Source: Prochilodus magdalenae (Eukaryota; Chordata; Actinopteri; Characiformes; Prochilodontidae). From it: a DNA stretch of 64,000 bases. The notes under the pieces were generated by a model that ran no database searches, was not told the origin of the DNA, and saw nothing but the letters and a program-made list of their open reading frames with translations. The DNA lies in the NCBI GenBank assembly GCA_024036415.1, contig JAMWET010000651.1:1-64000 (forward strand), read 5' to 3'. Positions 35,125-46,270 of the stretch are shown here, piece after piece. Every line of letters begins with the position of its first letter. Position 1 is the first letter of the stretch. The translations under genes were made by a program, and so were the position numbers.

Positions 35125-35498
35125 AAGAAGAAGAAGAAGAAGAAGAAGAAGAAAAAGAAGAAGAAAAAGAAGAAGGAGAAGAAGAAGAAGAAGAAGAAGA
35201 AGAGGAAAAAGAAGAAGAGGAAAAAGAAGAAGAAGAAGAAGGACAAAAAGAAAAGAAGAAGAAGAAAAGAAGAAGAGGAAGAAGAAAAAGAAGAAGAAGA
35301 GGAAGAAAAGAAGAAGAGAAAAAGAAAAGAAGAAGAAGAAGAAAAAGAAAAGAGAAGAAGAAAAGAAGAAAAGAAGAAAAAAAGATGAAGAAGAAAAGAA
35401 GAAGAGGAAGAGGAAGAAGAAGAGAATGAAGAAAAGAAGAAGGAGAAGAAGAAGAGGATGAAGAAGAAGAGGACGGAGATGAAGAAGAGGATGAAGAA

Positions 35499-35554
<56 letters not shown>

Positions 35555-35972
35555 AAAGAAGGAGAAGAAGAAGAGGAAGAGGAAGGAGAAGAAGAAGAAA
35601 AGAGGAAGAAGAAGAAGAAGAAGAAGAAGAAGAGGAAGAGGAAGAGGAAGAAGAAGAGAATGAAGAAAAGAAGAAGGAGAAGAAGAAGAAGAGGAAGGAG
35701 AAGAAGGAGAGGAAGAAGAAGGAGAAGAAGAAGAGGAAGAAGAAGGAGAAGAAGAAGAAAAGAAGGAGAAGAAGAAAAGAAGAAAAGAAGAAGAAGAAGA
35801 AGAAAAGGAAGAGGAAGAAGAAGAGAATGAAGAAAAGAAGGAGAAGAAGAGGAAGAAAAGAAGGAGAAGAAGAGGAAGAGGAAGAAGAAAAGAAGAAGAG
35901 GAAGGAGAAGAAGAAGAGGAAGAAAAGAAGGAGAAGAAGAGGAAGAAAAGAAGGAGAAGAAGAGGAAGAAGG
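35091..35972 (+). repeat. Polypurine (AAG/GGA) block 2
   Basis: About 0.88 kb of A/G-only sequence, starting with a near-pure (AAG)18 run and grading into GGA-rich repeats, with GAGAATGAAGAAAAGAAG recurring about 220 and 180 bp apart. Same strand bias as block 1, with a spacer of almost 0.9 kb. Confidence 0.95.
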
Positions 35973-36309
35973 ACACGGTTACAGTGAATGCTCCTGAGTC
36001 TGACTGTTACTCTCCTAGCTGAGTATGAGATGAGTCCTGGGTTACTAGAGACTGGTTTTCCTCATTACTGTTCAGTCCCACTCCGGAGTTCTGCTGTGGA
36101 ACTGTCACTATTCAACACAGCTGCAAGTCCCACTCTCCGCTTACCACCACTCCACTTCTCCGAGCGTTTCAGTAATCCCAGATCATGCTCACTTCAGGAC
36201 TATTTCTGGCCTTATGTTTTCGGTGAAGTTGATGGTCCACTGTGCTTCCAGGGTTTACCAAAGCGCTGGACAGTTCTGAACCCAACTCCAGATGTTTTAG
36301 CTTCTCCTT
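35973..36309. other. Intron sequence, no feature
   Basis: Short low-copy stretch between purine block 2 and a Tc1 fragment. Nothing recognised. Confidence 0.5.
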
Positions 36310-36735
36310 GGTGGTTTACTTTTCAGTGACGAGTCCCACTTCTGTCCTGGTGGAGACGACTAACGAATCCATGTGTGGAGGCACCGTGGTCAGCACCAAG
36401 ATCAACGGTTTGTGGTCACACGTCCAGAAGGCCTGGTGTCCCTCCACCTCCACCCCTACCGCACCATCTGCAGGAACTGTGTAAGGATATCCAAGCTGCA
36501 TGGGATGGATTAGCACAGGACTCCATTAGGAACCTCTACAGCTCCATACCGAGACGTCTGGCGTGTTGGGTTAGCAAACACGGCGGCCCGACGCCATACT
36601 GAGAGACAGACTTCTGTATGTGTAGCTCAATAAATATTGATCATATCAGTCTAAATGTATCATCAGTTATTGATCCTGGTCACCTTTACCTTCCTTCCCA
36701 ACAGCACCGCACTCCCACACCTCCCTCTGGGCCCA
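36310..36735 (+). mobile_element. Tc1-like element, 3' half
   Basis: FSDESHF-type codons at about 36325, RIHVWRHRGQHQDQ-like codons, then HLQELCKDIQAAWDGLAQDS, IRNLYSSIPRRLACWVSKHG and GPTPY before the stop. The tail CTTCTGTATGTGTAGCTCAA follows. The GGPTPY end corresponds to the usual C-terminus of Tc1 transposases. The 5' half is missing. Confidence 0.82.
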
Positions 36736-37440
36736 GCTGTTCTCAAACTGAAAGCTTCAGCAGCTCATATAATCCATCAGCTCCACTTTCCCTCTCCAAG
36801 ACTCCAAGATATCCGGGAAAATCTAGATGTGTGTGGACAGGCTCTCGGGCCCTCATAGCTGCCCAGTCTTTGGTGCAGCGAAGCAGTAAACAGAAACGAC
36901 AAGTGTGCAAAACAAGCGTCCCTACTTTTCTGAAGGGCGGCGGAAAACAGAGACAGGAAAACAGAGCCGCCTGGTTAAAAGCAGGCTCGCGTCGTGCCGG
37001 GGAAATGTGTGCTCATTGATCCATCCATTCAGCCTGTCTGTTTGGGCCCCTGGACCTCAAAATAATAGAGATGCTTTTCGTGTTGTTATCCAATACTCCT
37101 CTCAGATAGCGAGCAGATCAGAGCGGTGGGTGATTCAGCAATGCGGCACTGTCGGGGGATCACAACCACAAAGCAGGCAGCGGACAGGACCCTGAACTCC
37201 ACACGCAGTGAGGCAGTCACCGAAGGCAAACGCACTGGCATGAATGGTGCAGCGACATCTTTCAATAGGAACCGACTCAAACAGCCAAAACTAACGATCA
37301 CGCAAAAACACCACGTATACAATCAACCCAATCACAGCAAGCGTGGCATGAGGGCAGTGCGAGCCAGAGAATCAACCGCTCAGCATTTCAAAGGTGCTCT
37401 TATCCAGAGTGACGTGCAATCCAGTCACGTTACAGTTACA
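36736..37440. other. Intron sequence, no gene seen
   Basis: Mostly low-copy. It holds the SINE tail fragment at its end. Open frames (for example 36618-37019) have no family resemblance. Confidence 0.5.
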
Positions 37441-37442
37441 CG
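37395..37442 (-). mobile_element. SINE tail fragment
   Basis: GGTGCTCTTATCCAGAGTGA followed by CGTGCAATCCAGTCACGTTA is the complement of the SINE tail. Only about 50 bp are recognisable. Confidence 0.5.
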
Positions 37443-38870
37443 ACCACAGTCCCTGTACCAGGTGCCCACCCCACAGGCACCAGAGAGCCGCGAGAGGTGG
37501 CGGAAGACAGCAAGAGGACCACTAGAGATGGCAGGAGGACGACACCCCTGCTCAGCCACAGGATCCAACCTCAGGCCTCATACACTGGCCTTGCTGAGGT
37601 ACAAGAGGCAGTGCCCAGTGGGTGGGGCTTGTGGCAAGGGGGCCGTCTTTATAGTACTCACAGCTGTCACCATCTTCCTGTCATCTCTTGCAGGTGCCTG
37701 TACCAGGTGCCCACCCCACAGACACCAAAGCGAGCCGTGAGAGGTGGCGGAAGATGGCCGAGGACCACTAGAGATGACAGGAAGACGACATCAGCTGAAA
37801 GTATTGTGAGGAGGGTGCGTGTGCCATCAACCCCACGCCTCTTGCTCTGCCGCATTGCCACTGTACCACGCCTGATCTTTGACTACACCGGCTGGGTGGG
37901 CTGTGGAGCAGGGCTGGTGGCAGAGAGGCAGAGCAACACCCCTGCTCAGCCACAGGAATCAACCTCAGCCCTCATACACTGGCCTTGCTGCGGAACAAGA
38001 GGCAGTGCCCAGAGGGTGGGGCTTGTGGGAAGGGCACCATCCTTATAGTACTCACAGCTGTCACATCTTCCTGTCATCTCTTGGGGGTGCCTGTACCAGG
38101 TGCCCACCCCACAGACACCAAAGCGAGCCGTGAGAGGTGGCGGAAGAAAGCTGAGGGCCACTAGAGATGGCAAGAAGACGACGTCAGCCTAAAGTATTGT
38201 GAGGAGGGTGCGTGTGCCATCAACCCCACGCCTCTTGCTCTGCCGCATTGCCACTGTACCACGCCTGATCTTGGACTACACCGGCCGGGCTGGTGACAGG
38301 GAGGCAGAGCAACACCCCTGCTCAGCCACAGGAATCAACCTCAGCCCTCATACACTGGCCTTGCTGCGGAACAAGAGGCAGTGCATAGAGGGCGGGGCTT
38401 GTGGCAAGGGGGCCGTCTTTATAGTACTCACTACTGTCACCATCTTCCTGTCGTCTCTTACGGGTGCCTGTACCAGGTGCCCACCCAACAGGCACCAGAG
38501 AGCCGCGAGAGGTGGCGGAAGAAAGCCAAGGGCCACTAGAGATGGCAGGAAGACGACGTCAGCTGAAAGTATTGTGAGGAGGGTGCGTGTGCCACCAACC
38601 CCATGCCTCTTGCTCTGCCGCATTGCCAGTGTACCACGCCTGATCTTTGACAGGGAGGCAGAGCGACACCCCTGCTCAGCCACAGGAATCAACCTCAGGC
38701 CTCATACACTGGCCTTGCTGCGGAACAAGAGGCAGTGCCCAGAGGGCGGGACGAGTGCCAGCTGCCACCATCTTCCTGTCATCTCTTGCGGCTGACGATC
38801 TCCTCTCGCGGTTTCTTGTGGCTGACTGCTTCTTCCCGCTGTCTCTCTTGGCTGTCGTCAGGATGTAAGG
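37443..38870. repeat. ~390-bp tandem repeat, about 3.5 units
   Basis: Units begin at GTGCCTGTACCAGGTGCCCA near 37451, 37693, 38087 and 38463 (spacings about 242, 394 and 376). Each carries GAGAGGTGGCGGAAGA, GAGGGTGCGTGTGCCATCAA, CTCATACACTGGCCTTGCTG and GTCTTTATAGTACTCAC. The first unit lacks an internal segment. Overlapping open frames of up to 204 codons reuse the repeat and have no recognised domain. GC-rich relative to its surroundings. Confidence 0.88.
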
Positions 38871-39004
38871 ACCACCCTCCCACCATCTCTCAAGGCTTTC
38901 TCTGGTGTCCGGGAGACGGGTACCTGGAAGATTTTTGGTTTTTTGGTATGGCATGCTTCGTGGCCCGTTCGAGGGGCCAGCCTGCAGCATGGAGTCATTA
39001 CGTT

Positions 39005-39345
39005 ATAGTGTTATACTACACTCATCGTCGAAAGAGTAGCTGCACAAATAGCCGCACCCAGAAGGAATGAAAACTGGTGGGTGGGTTTGACATCGTAAGA
39101 GAGTTTCCTCTTAGCCTCATCGCTGTACCTGACTGACCCCCTCCATCCAGCTACAATGACTGCCCATTACGACTTCCCAAACATGGTGGCCCGCCCCCAC
39201 ACTTCTGTATGTGTAGCTCAATAAATATTGCTCATATCAGTCTAAATTGATCATCAGTTATTGATCCAGGTCACCTTTATCTTCCTTCCCAACAGCACCG
39301 CACTCCCACACCTCCTTCTGGGTGCAGCTACTCTTTTATGTGAAG
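39005..39345 (+). mobile_element. Internally deleted Tc1-like element
   Basis: A 5' terminal segment (TACACTCATCGTCGAAAGAG, CACCCAGAAGGAATGAAAAC, CCTCATCGCTGTACCTGACT) is joined directly to the 3' tail (CTTCTGTATGTGTAGCTCAA to TTCTGGGTGCAGCTACTC). Almost the whole transposase is gone. It ends about 160 bp from gulp1 exon 2. Confidence 0.8.
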
Positions 39346-39507
39346 CTCATTAGTTGGAGTAGGTGTGGGCTGGGAGCTACACTCTGGTCAATGGCAGATC
39401 TCCAGGAACAGGGATGGTGGCCACAAACGTTTGGTAGTACAGTTCATAAAGATGGCGCGGTAATGTTCTACTGCTTGATGTATCTGTGAGAGGTCCATAA
39501 CACATAC

Positions 39508-39569
39508 CTTGGCGTTGTATGCTATAAAGTGCTTGGCCAGGGCCTCCGGCGTATGCATCCATGATTTAT
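39508..39569 (-). CDS. gulp1: gulp1 coding exon 2 (N-terminus into PTB domain)
   Basis: This 62-nt exon supplies (D)KSWMHTPEALAKHFIAYNAK, the segment leading into the first strand of the PTB domain. The acceptor is TTCTAG and the donor is GTATGTG. Two leading bases (AT) complete the Asp codon begun in exon 1, and the exon ends on a complete Lys codon, so 28 + 62 nt gives exactly 30 codons. Apart from conservative changes (Ala for Ser and Pro) it matches the human protein. No frameshift is seen. Neighbouring sequence on both sides is intronic repeat. Confidence 0.92.
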
Positions 39570-40229
39570 CTAGAACAAGAGAGGGAGAGCATGGTTAGGT
39601 AAGAAGCTGGAATCCAACAGAAGGTCAGCGAGATGGATAACACTTCCCAATTCCGTTAACGAGAGCGAATGCTGAAATCGATAAGGCTTGTCATTACAGT
39701 TATCGGTACGGGGTTGTAAACCATTCTGGAAATTGCTCATTATGTTGACGTCTCCGAGACGCAGTGGTTTCAGTTTCTAACACTCGCTCATCTTCCTCGA
39801 CGCAACCAAAGGGAAATAAACTGGACATGATATGTACTAGAGCATGCAAATGATGACTGAGCGTGCCATCATTTGTACACGATGTTCAAAGAGCAAGCAG
39901 TCAAATGCAACTTTGTAAAAGCGGCCTTGAAATGAAATAATAAAACATCAGTGACTGCTTATACAAATGCCAGTGAAAAATTCCCCACTGAGAGCAGTAA
40001 AAGAACAGTCTCTCGCTCTCTCGCTCTCTCTCTCTCACACACACACAGAATACCGCCAGACACCACAAACCTCCCTGGAGGGAAGATAGAAATCAGTGCT
40101 GCTGATTTAATTCACACCCTCCAATAACTCTACAACACAAACACTAAAACTGTCTCCCGATTATAATGCTCTCCTCAAATGGTTTAGTAAACTCAGCGGA
40201 CTAAACGATGAGTCACCTTGCATGTTTAA
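39570..40229. other. gulp1 intron 1, first part
   Basis: Low-copy sequence with a (CT)n(CA)n run at 40012-40048. No gene. Confidence 0.55.
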
Positions 40230-40830
40230 GGTGGTAGTACCTTCAGGCTCCAGCAGATGGCACTGCAGGAGGATGAGGGGGCTATAAAAATACCTGTGGG
40301 GTGTGAGTGATGTGATCCATAGATTGGGAAGAGGGGCTACAGTGCAGGGAATGTCTCGTTCCATGTGTGGAAAACGCTCCAGAGCAGATGTTAATGATTG
40401 GCTAAAAGGAGGGACTGAGCATGTGGGCGTGGCCAAAGACCATAGTGTGAAGGAAGTAGCTGAATCTGCAGGTGTATGGAAGCAGCGTACGGTCATACGG
40501 GTCTACCAGCAGTGGGAAAATCCCAGTCTACAGGGAATTCTCCTCGGAACTGTGCCAGGGAAGGCATCTACCAAATCTGGACCAACAAATCTTTGATGGT
40601 AGAGTGTCTGAACACTGATGTGCCCTACGTTCAGAACTTTGTCCCGTCCATGCCAATCCGATCCCAGCTGTTATTGGTGCTGGTGGAGGTGTTACACAGT
40701 CTGTAGCAGTCCAGGTTTCTTGTTCACGGCACTGGCTCAACAATTCCTCACTACCGGTGGTCTGTCCAGGTCGCCCGGAGCGTGTTCACCTTGTGTGGGT
40801 GCCCTCACGTAATCAGACCACACCTGTAGT
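40230..40830 (+). mobile_element. Tc1-like element with HTH (VKEVAESAGV) block, copy 1
   Basis: After GTGGTAGTACCTTCAGGCTC the plus strand encodes a degraded N-terminal DNA-binding region: HVGVAKDHSVKEVAESAGV, then RTVIRVYQQW, typical of the first helix-turn-helix of Tc1/mariner transposases. It is followed by SRNCAREGIYQIW-like shifted codons. No catalytic domain is seen. A second copy is at 49262-49740. Confidence 0.72.
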
Positions 40831-41855
40831 CATTTACATATCTTATGTAACCTCTTAACCTCGGCCCTAGACCTAAACCTGATCCTAACTCTAACCCTTC
40901 TACTGGTCAACAAACAGCGTCAGACGGTTAATCAGCTTGAGTGTTTGGAGATAGCATAGCAGACCATGGAAATCAAATTGAATGGAAACCCTCCCGACAG
41001 GGCTCCAATTAAACTAGAGCCATTCACAGCCAGTGAGGGCCACTGCTGGAACAGCAGAGAGATGTAGAGTCAGAGCGAAATGTCCCCAGGAGGCTGGAGC
41101 TGACAGACAGGGAGACAGCTCAGGGAGAACAGGACTGCAACTCAGAAGAACCATCCAAATGATCTGCCACCAGAGCTGGACGCTTCTGCACCAGCTCCTC
41201 AGTCTGAATCACATACCGCCACACACAGCACGTCCACCTTTAACAGGGAGCCCGTCACATCCCCCGTCAGTGCTCGGCTGACAGCAGAGAGACGGCTGCT
41301 CCAACACAGGGTTCCTGAGCGAGAGTGAGCTCTCGCCGCTGAAGGTCAGTCTGCGTGTGCATGCTGAGTGTCCTAACGTGTCCAGGATGCTCGTTCATGG
41401 GCCGTGAGAGGTGATTAGCAAGGCAAATACGAAATCAGTCAATACAGTCTGGGGTCATCTGGCTTACTGTACAGCAGGTAAGGGCCGAGGGACGACTGAA
41501 CGCGGCTCACTCGAGCGAGGCAAAGGCTGTATCCAGGTCGCCTTACCAGACCACTGTACCACACTATTGCTTCTACGTGGCCAGATGGAAAGAGGTGGGA
41601 GGGAATGTCTCGTTCCATGTGTGGAAACAGTCACTCTGTCAAGTTCAAGTCTCTCTTCCCAAATCCCAGCACTTCCGTCACTCTGGATTTGACATTGCGG
41701 TTGTATGTCGCGTTGTGTGGGTGATGCAAAAAGAACTTTGAAATCCAATTTGTGCCACCAGATTGTCCAGATTGAGACGCATCCATAAAAACCCTGGATC
41801 CAATTTGGCAACATCGGATTACAGGTTGATTTTTTTGCTGTCCAGGCTACCACAT
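40831..41855. other. Intron 1 sequence, no gene seen
   Basis: Low-copy sequence with several open frames of 60-130 codons on both strands, none recognisable. 41640-41850 leads into the inverted-repeat cluster. Confidence 0.5.
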
Positions 41856-41962
41856 ATCAATCTGGATCCAATCTGGATATGTGGGATTTGGGCTGGCAAT
41901 CTGAACAAGGCAAAATTCCTGCCAGCCCAAATCCCACATATCCAGATTGGATCCAGATTGAT
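41856..41962. repeat. Perfect 43-bp inverted repeat with 21-nt loop
   Basis: Arms 41856-41898 and 41920-41962 are exact reverse complements (ATCAATCTGGATCCAATCTG at the outer left; the arm ends in GGCTGGCA). The loop is 41899-41919. The arm sequence also recurs in degraded form in the following 700 bp. Confidence 0.95.
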
Positions 41963-42725
41963 TTATTTGTGACCCTAACCCTATAAGGCTATGTTCAGAC
42001 CGCAGATCAGTCAGATTTGTTTGAATCAGATCTTCTGAAGTGACTGTCTGCACTAGTCTTTGTAAGAGATCAGACCAGTTTTGTCCTACACATATCTGTA
42101 ATCAGACTGCATTTGGCATTGTCCATGTTTGTCCCATTGCAAGACACTTGCATTGAAAAGATGCTTTAAATTCCAATTTGGGCCAGAATGTCCAGACCTG
42201 GATAAATCTGATCTGAACCCGATCGCATTTCAAACCGCTTTCAGTCACGGTTTGGATCCGATGCGTGATCTTTGCTGTCAACCGGACTAATTAACCTGAT
42301 AACATCTGGTTATGCTAAAAATCAGATCTGGGCTGGCAGTCCGAACTAGGCCGAATTCCCCAGGCCAAGGCTGTAGTCAGAATGCAGATCAATCGGATTT
42401 GTTTAAATCCGATTTTTTGAGATGACTGTCTCCACCAGTATTTGTATGGGATCAGATCAGATTTGTGTGCCCAGACATCACTAATCTACACACGTCGTCC
42501 ATCAGTCTGGATTTGGCGTCGTCCATGTTTGCCACATTCACATTTGCCAACATCAGACTTCCTGTCCGGACTAATAGAACTCAATCTGGATGTAGCAAAA
42601 ATCAGATTTCAGCTGACCGTCTGAACACGCATATGTTACTAAGGCTGCATCCAGACTGCCGACCAATCAGATTTGTTTCCAATGAGACGCTCTGAGTCGA
42701 CTGTCCACTCTAAATATTTGTAAAT
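41963..42725. repeat. Degenerate ~275-380-bp tandem repeat (CAGATTTGTTT family)
   Basis: Related blocks start near 41989, 42368 and 42643, each with CAGA..GCAGATCA.TC.GATTTG, a GACTGTC..CAC.AGT.TTTGTA segment and, in the first two, GTCCATGTTTG.C.CATT. Probably a duplicated MITE. No coding sequence. Confidence 0.7.
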
Positions 42726-42729
42726 GATC

Positions 42730-43060
42730 AGATGAAGGACTAGAGCATGACCAACACTGCACTGTGCAGCAGCAGATGAGCTATCGTCTCTGACTGTCCA
42801 TCTACAAGGTGAAGCAGCAAGGTAGGAGTATCTAATAGAGTGGACAGTGAGTGGACACAGTGTCTAAACACTCCAGCAGCACTGCTGTGTCTGATCCACT
42901 CACACCAGCACCACACACACTAACACACCACCACCACGTCAGTGTCCCTGCAGTGCTGAGAATGATCCACCACCCACATCATACCTGCATACTCTGTGGG
43001 GGTCCTGACAGTATACAGAGAAACAGATGGACTACAGTCTGTACCTGGTGCACATATACT
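42730..43060. mobile_element. Truncated copy of the 14-bp-minisatellite MITE
   Basis: Begins GATGAAGGACTAGAGCATGA, the sequence that immediately borders the minisatellite in complete copies, and runs to ACAGTATACAGAGAAACAGA. The minisatellite and the other half are missing, so the break falls at the repeat border. Confidence 0.75.
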
Positions 43061-44350
43061 GCAAACTGAACTGTGTATTAGGTGGGCTTGCTGGGGGGCT
43101 TTCCCCTTCAATACAGCTATCACAGGATGATGTTGAATAGCCATACTGTTGACCCCTTTCCCTTCTGGTAAACAAACAAACAAACAAACAAACAAACAAA
43201 CAAGCATTCTTTCTGTAGGTAATGCTAGCCGTCCTCAGCCTTGAGCCTACTGGAAAACAGTAAGCAGTTAATTGACCATATGTCTGGTCAGGAAACTACA
43301 GGCGGTCGAAACCGAGGTCTCCGCAGTCTGAAATCTAAAACAAGCCTGCCACTACTTAAAGAACGCCGCGTTCGATTTTAATTAAACAGAGTAGCCGGCA
43401 ATTAATTGTAAATCATTAAAAACAAAGAAACACATGGATTTCCTCTCGGCGCTGAATGATGGATTATTCCCTCAAAGCCACATCACTGGTCAGGAAATGA
43501 GGTGCCGATGCACATCCCACCTTCTGCTTGTGGTGCAGGTCTGCTCATAATCAGGCTTCTAAACCGTCAGTTAGAGACTGGACATGCTGTTTTACACCAC
43601 ATGAACCTACAGTCAATTAAACGACCCTCCATTCAGATCTGACCCAACCTATTGTTAGACAAAAGACTTCGAGAGCGACGTGTGCAGAACTAAAAACCAG
43701 GAATGGTTTATTACAAAACAGACAATCACAGCAAGCACCGGTAAACAGCAAAACAATGGGAGAAGCTAAATCAGAGTCAGGGACAGGTGGAGGTCGGAAC
43801 CAGGTAGTACAAGCAGCGAGGGCGAACAAGTTTACAGGGGAAGACCGAAGAGGAAAACCAAAGTGAGAAAGCAGAGGTACAAACCGTAGAGTCAGGACAC
43901 GAGCAAAAGGGATGAGGCGAAAGAGTAGTAAAGGAACGAAGGGAGTCGGAAACCAGAGTAAGACTATACGAAGAAAGAACGCTCAGGATTGCTAACCTAG
44001 GTTTGGCAAAGCTTCGCAAAGTGTGAGTGTTTGTGAGTGGCTTAAATACTGGAAGTAATTAGATACAGCTCAGGTTAAAACTCAGGCGATCTAGAGCGAA
44101 TCACAGAGTCCGACTGGGGGCGCATAGACATGACGTAATTGAGCGTGGCCCTCTGGGAAGTGGAGTCCTGAAAAGTGGAGAAGCCGGGGAGAGGTGGAGG
44201 CGTGACTCCTATTCGCTGGTTAGAGCGAATCACAGGCGTCCTTTACCTCACCTAGCTCCTTTCTTATCAGCAGTGTTGGACAGTAACTCAGTACATGGAG
44301 CTCTACTTACCCTACCTCCAGTACCAGCCAAACGTTTAGACACGGAAACT
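43061..44350. other. Intron 1 sequence with (AACA)n and a possible dispersed repeat
   Basis: 43170-43204 is (CAAA)n. About 43660-44260 (AGGAATGGTTTATTACAAAA to TTCGCTGGTTAGAGCGAATC) has the character of a dispersed repeat, with a duplicated TAGAGCGAATCACAG near 44092 and 44222, but I cannot assign it. No gene. Confidence 0.45.
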
Positions 44351-44363
44351 TTTCATAGAGGCA

Positions 44364-44715
44364 TCAAACTATAAAACCAGAAGTCTGTCTCTCAGTATGA
44401 CGTCGGGCCGCCGTGTTTGCTAACCCAACACGCCAGACGTCTCGGTATGGAGCTGTAGAGGTTCCTAATGGAGTCCTGTGATAATCCATCCCATGCAGCT
44501 TGAACATCCTCACACAGTTCCTGCAGATGGTGCGGTAGGGGTGGAGGTGGAGGGACACCAGGCCTTCTGGAGTGTGCTGACCACGGTGCCTCCACACACG
44601 GATTCGTTGGGCGTCTCCACCAAGACTAAAGCGGGACTCGTCACTGAAGATGACCCGCTGCCATTTGGAGTCACTCCATGACAGTCTGGTACGACACCAC
44701 TGCAGTCTTTGGTGT
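44364..44715 (-). mobile_element. Tc1-like element, 3' half
   Basis: Minus strand: DESRFSLGG-type codons, RIRVWRHRGQH, HLQELCEDVQAAWDGLSQDS, IRNLYSSIPRRLACWVSKHG and GPTSY. It is cut at the C-terminus without the 3' tail seen in the other copies. N-terminal half absent. Confidence 0.8.
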
Positions 44716-44989
44716 GGTTTCAGTTCATGTAGTCAGGATACAGCGGTCACTTTGTTTTGAGCTTGTTATGACCTGTTGGACAGAGCTTGGTTCTAGCTAA
44801 TGGAACCTGCTCTCTTTCAGTGTTCTGTGCTAATGATGATGTGAATAGACGTCAGTGTCAGACTAATGAATGAGCTTCTATTAGAGACTGGTGGACTGAG
44901 AGACACTAGAGTCTCTTCACCTACACTGAGCTGATGAAGAGTCCTGTTCCAGAAATGATAATAGGACATTAGAGCCGTAATAAACCATG

Positions 44990-46270
44990 CTCCTGTTACT
45001 CTCCATACTTAAGTACATCTGAAGGTAAATACTTTAGTACTGGTACTCTCCATACTTCAGTACATCTGAAGGTACATACTTTAGTACTGTTACTCTCCAT
45101 ACTTAAGTACGTCTGAAGGTACATACTTTAGTACTGTTACTCTCCATACTTCAGTACGTCTGAAGGTACATACTTTAGTACTGTTACTCTCCATACTTAA
45201 GTACGTCTGAAGGTACATACTTTAGTACTGTTACTCTCCATACTTAAGTACGTCTGAAGGTACATACTTTAGTACTGTTACTCTCCATACTTCAGTACGT
45301 CTGAAGGTACATACTTTAGTACTGTTACTCTCCATACTTAAGTACGTCTGAAGGTACATACTTTAGTACTGTTACTCTCCATACTTCAGTACGTCTGAAG
45401 GTACATACTTTAGTACTGTTACTCTCCATACTTCAGTACGTCTGAAAGTACATACTTTAGTACTGGTACTCTCCATACTTAAGTACATCTGAAAGTACAT
45501 ACTTTAGTACTGTTACTCTTCATACTTAAGTACGTCTGAAGGTACATACTTTAGTACTGTTACTCTCCATACTTAAGTACATCTGAAGGTACATACTTTA
45601 GTACTGTTACTCTCCATACTTAAGTACATCTGAAGGTAAAAACTTTAGTACTGTTACTCTCCATGCTTAAGTACATCTGAAGGTAAAAACTTTAGTACTG
45701 TTACTCTCCATGCTTAAGTACATCTGAAGGTAAATACTTTAGTACTGTTACTCTCCATACTTAAGTACATCTGAAGGTACATACTTTAGTATTGGTACTC
45801 TCCATACTTAAGTACATCTGAAGGTACATACTTTAGTACTGTTACTCTCCATACTTAAGTACATCTGAAGGTACATACTTTAGTAGTGTTACTGTCCATA
45901 CTTAAGTACATCTGAAGGTACATACTTTAGTACTGGTACTCTCCATACTTAAGTACATCTGATGGTACATACTAGTACTGTTACTCTCCATACTTAAGTA
46001 CATCTGAAGGTAAATACTTTAGTACTGTTACTCTCCGTACTTAAGTACATCTGAAGGTACATACTTTAGTACTGTTACTCTCCATACTTAAGTCCATCTG
46101 AAAGGACATACTTTAGTACTGGTACTCTCCATACTTAAGTACATCTGAAGGTAAATACTTTAGTACCGTTACTCTCCATACTTAAGTACATCTGAAGGTA
46201 CATACTTTAGTACTGTTACTCTCCATACTTAAGTACATCTGAAGGTACATACTTTAGTACTGTTACTCCA
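44990..46270. repeat. 47-bp satellite, about 27 copies
   Basis: The unit reads TACTCTCCATACTTAAGTAC, ATCTGAAGGTACATACTTTA, GTACTGT. Copies are 47 bp, highly similar and in register, with variant blocks (CGTCTGAA in the first half, CATCTGAA mainly in the second) that suggest segmental amplification. Each unit contains the self-complementary site AGTACT. Confidence 0.96.

Noticed and set aside
35056..35997. 306-codon L/F/S-rich and 179-codon K/E-rich frames
   Set aside because: Same cause as block 1: simple-sequence translation.
37126..38795. Overlapping frames of about 200 codons in the 390-bp repeat
   Set aside because: The frames reuse the repeat unit and show no recognised domain or splice context.
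40161..40496. 111-codon minus-strand frame, also seen in part at 49320-49523
   Set aside because: Antisense of the Tc1 HTH region at both loci; its recurrence is due to the transposon copies.
44990..46270. CRISPR array
   Set aside because: Head-to-tail 47-bp units without unique spacers, in eukaryotic intron DNA.
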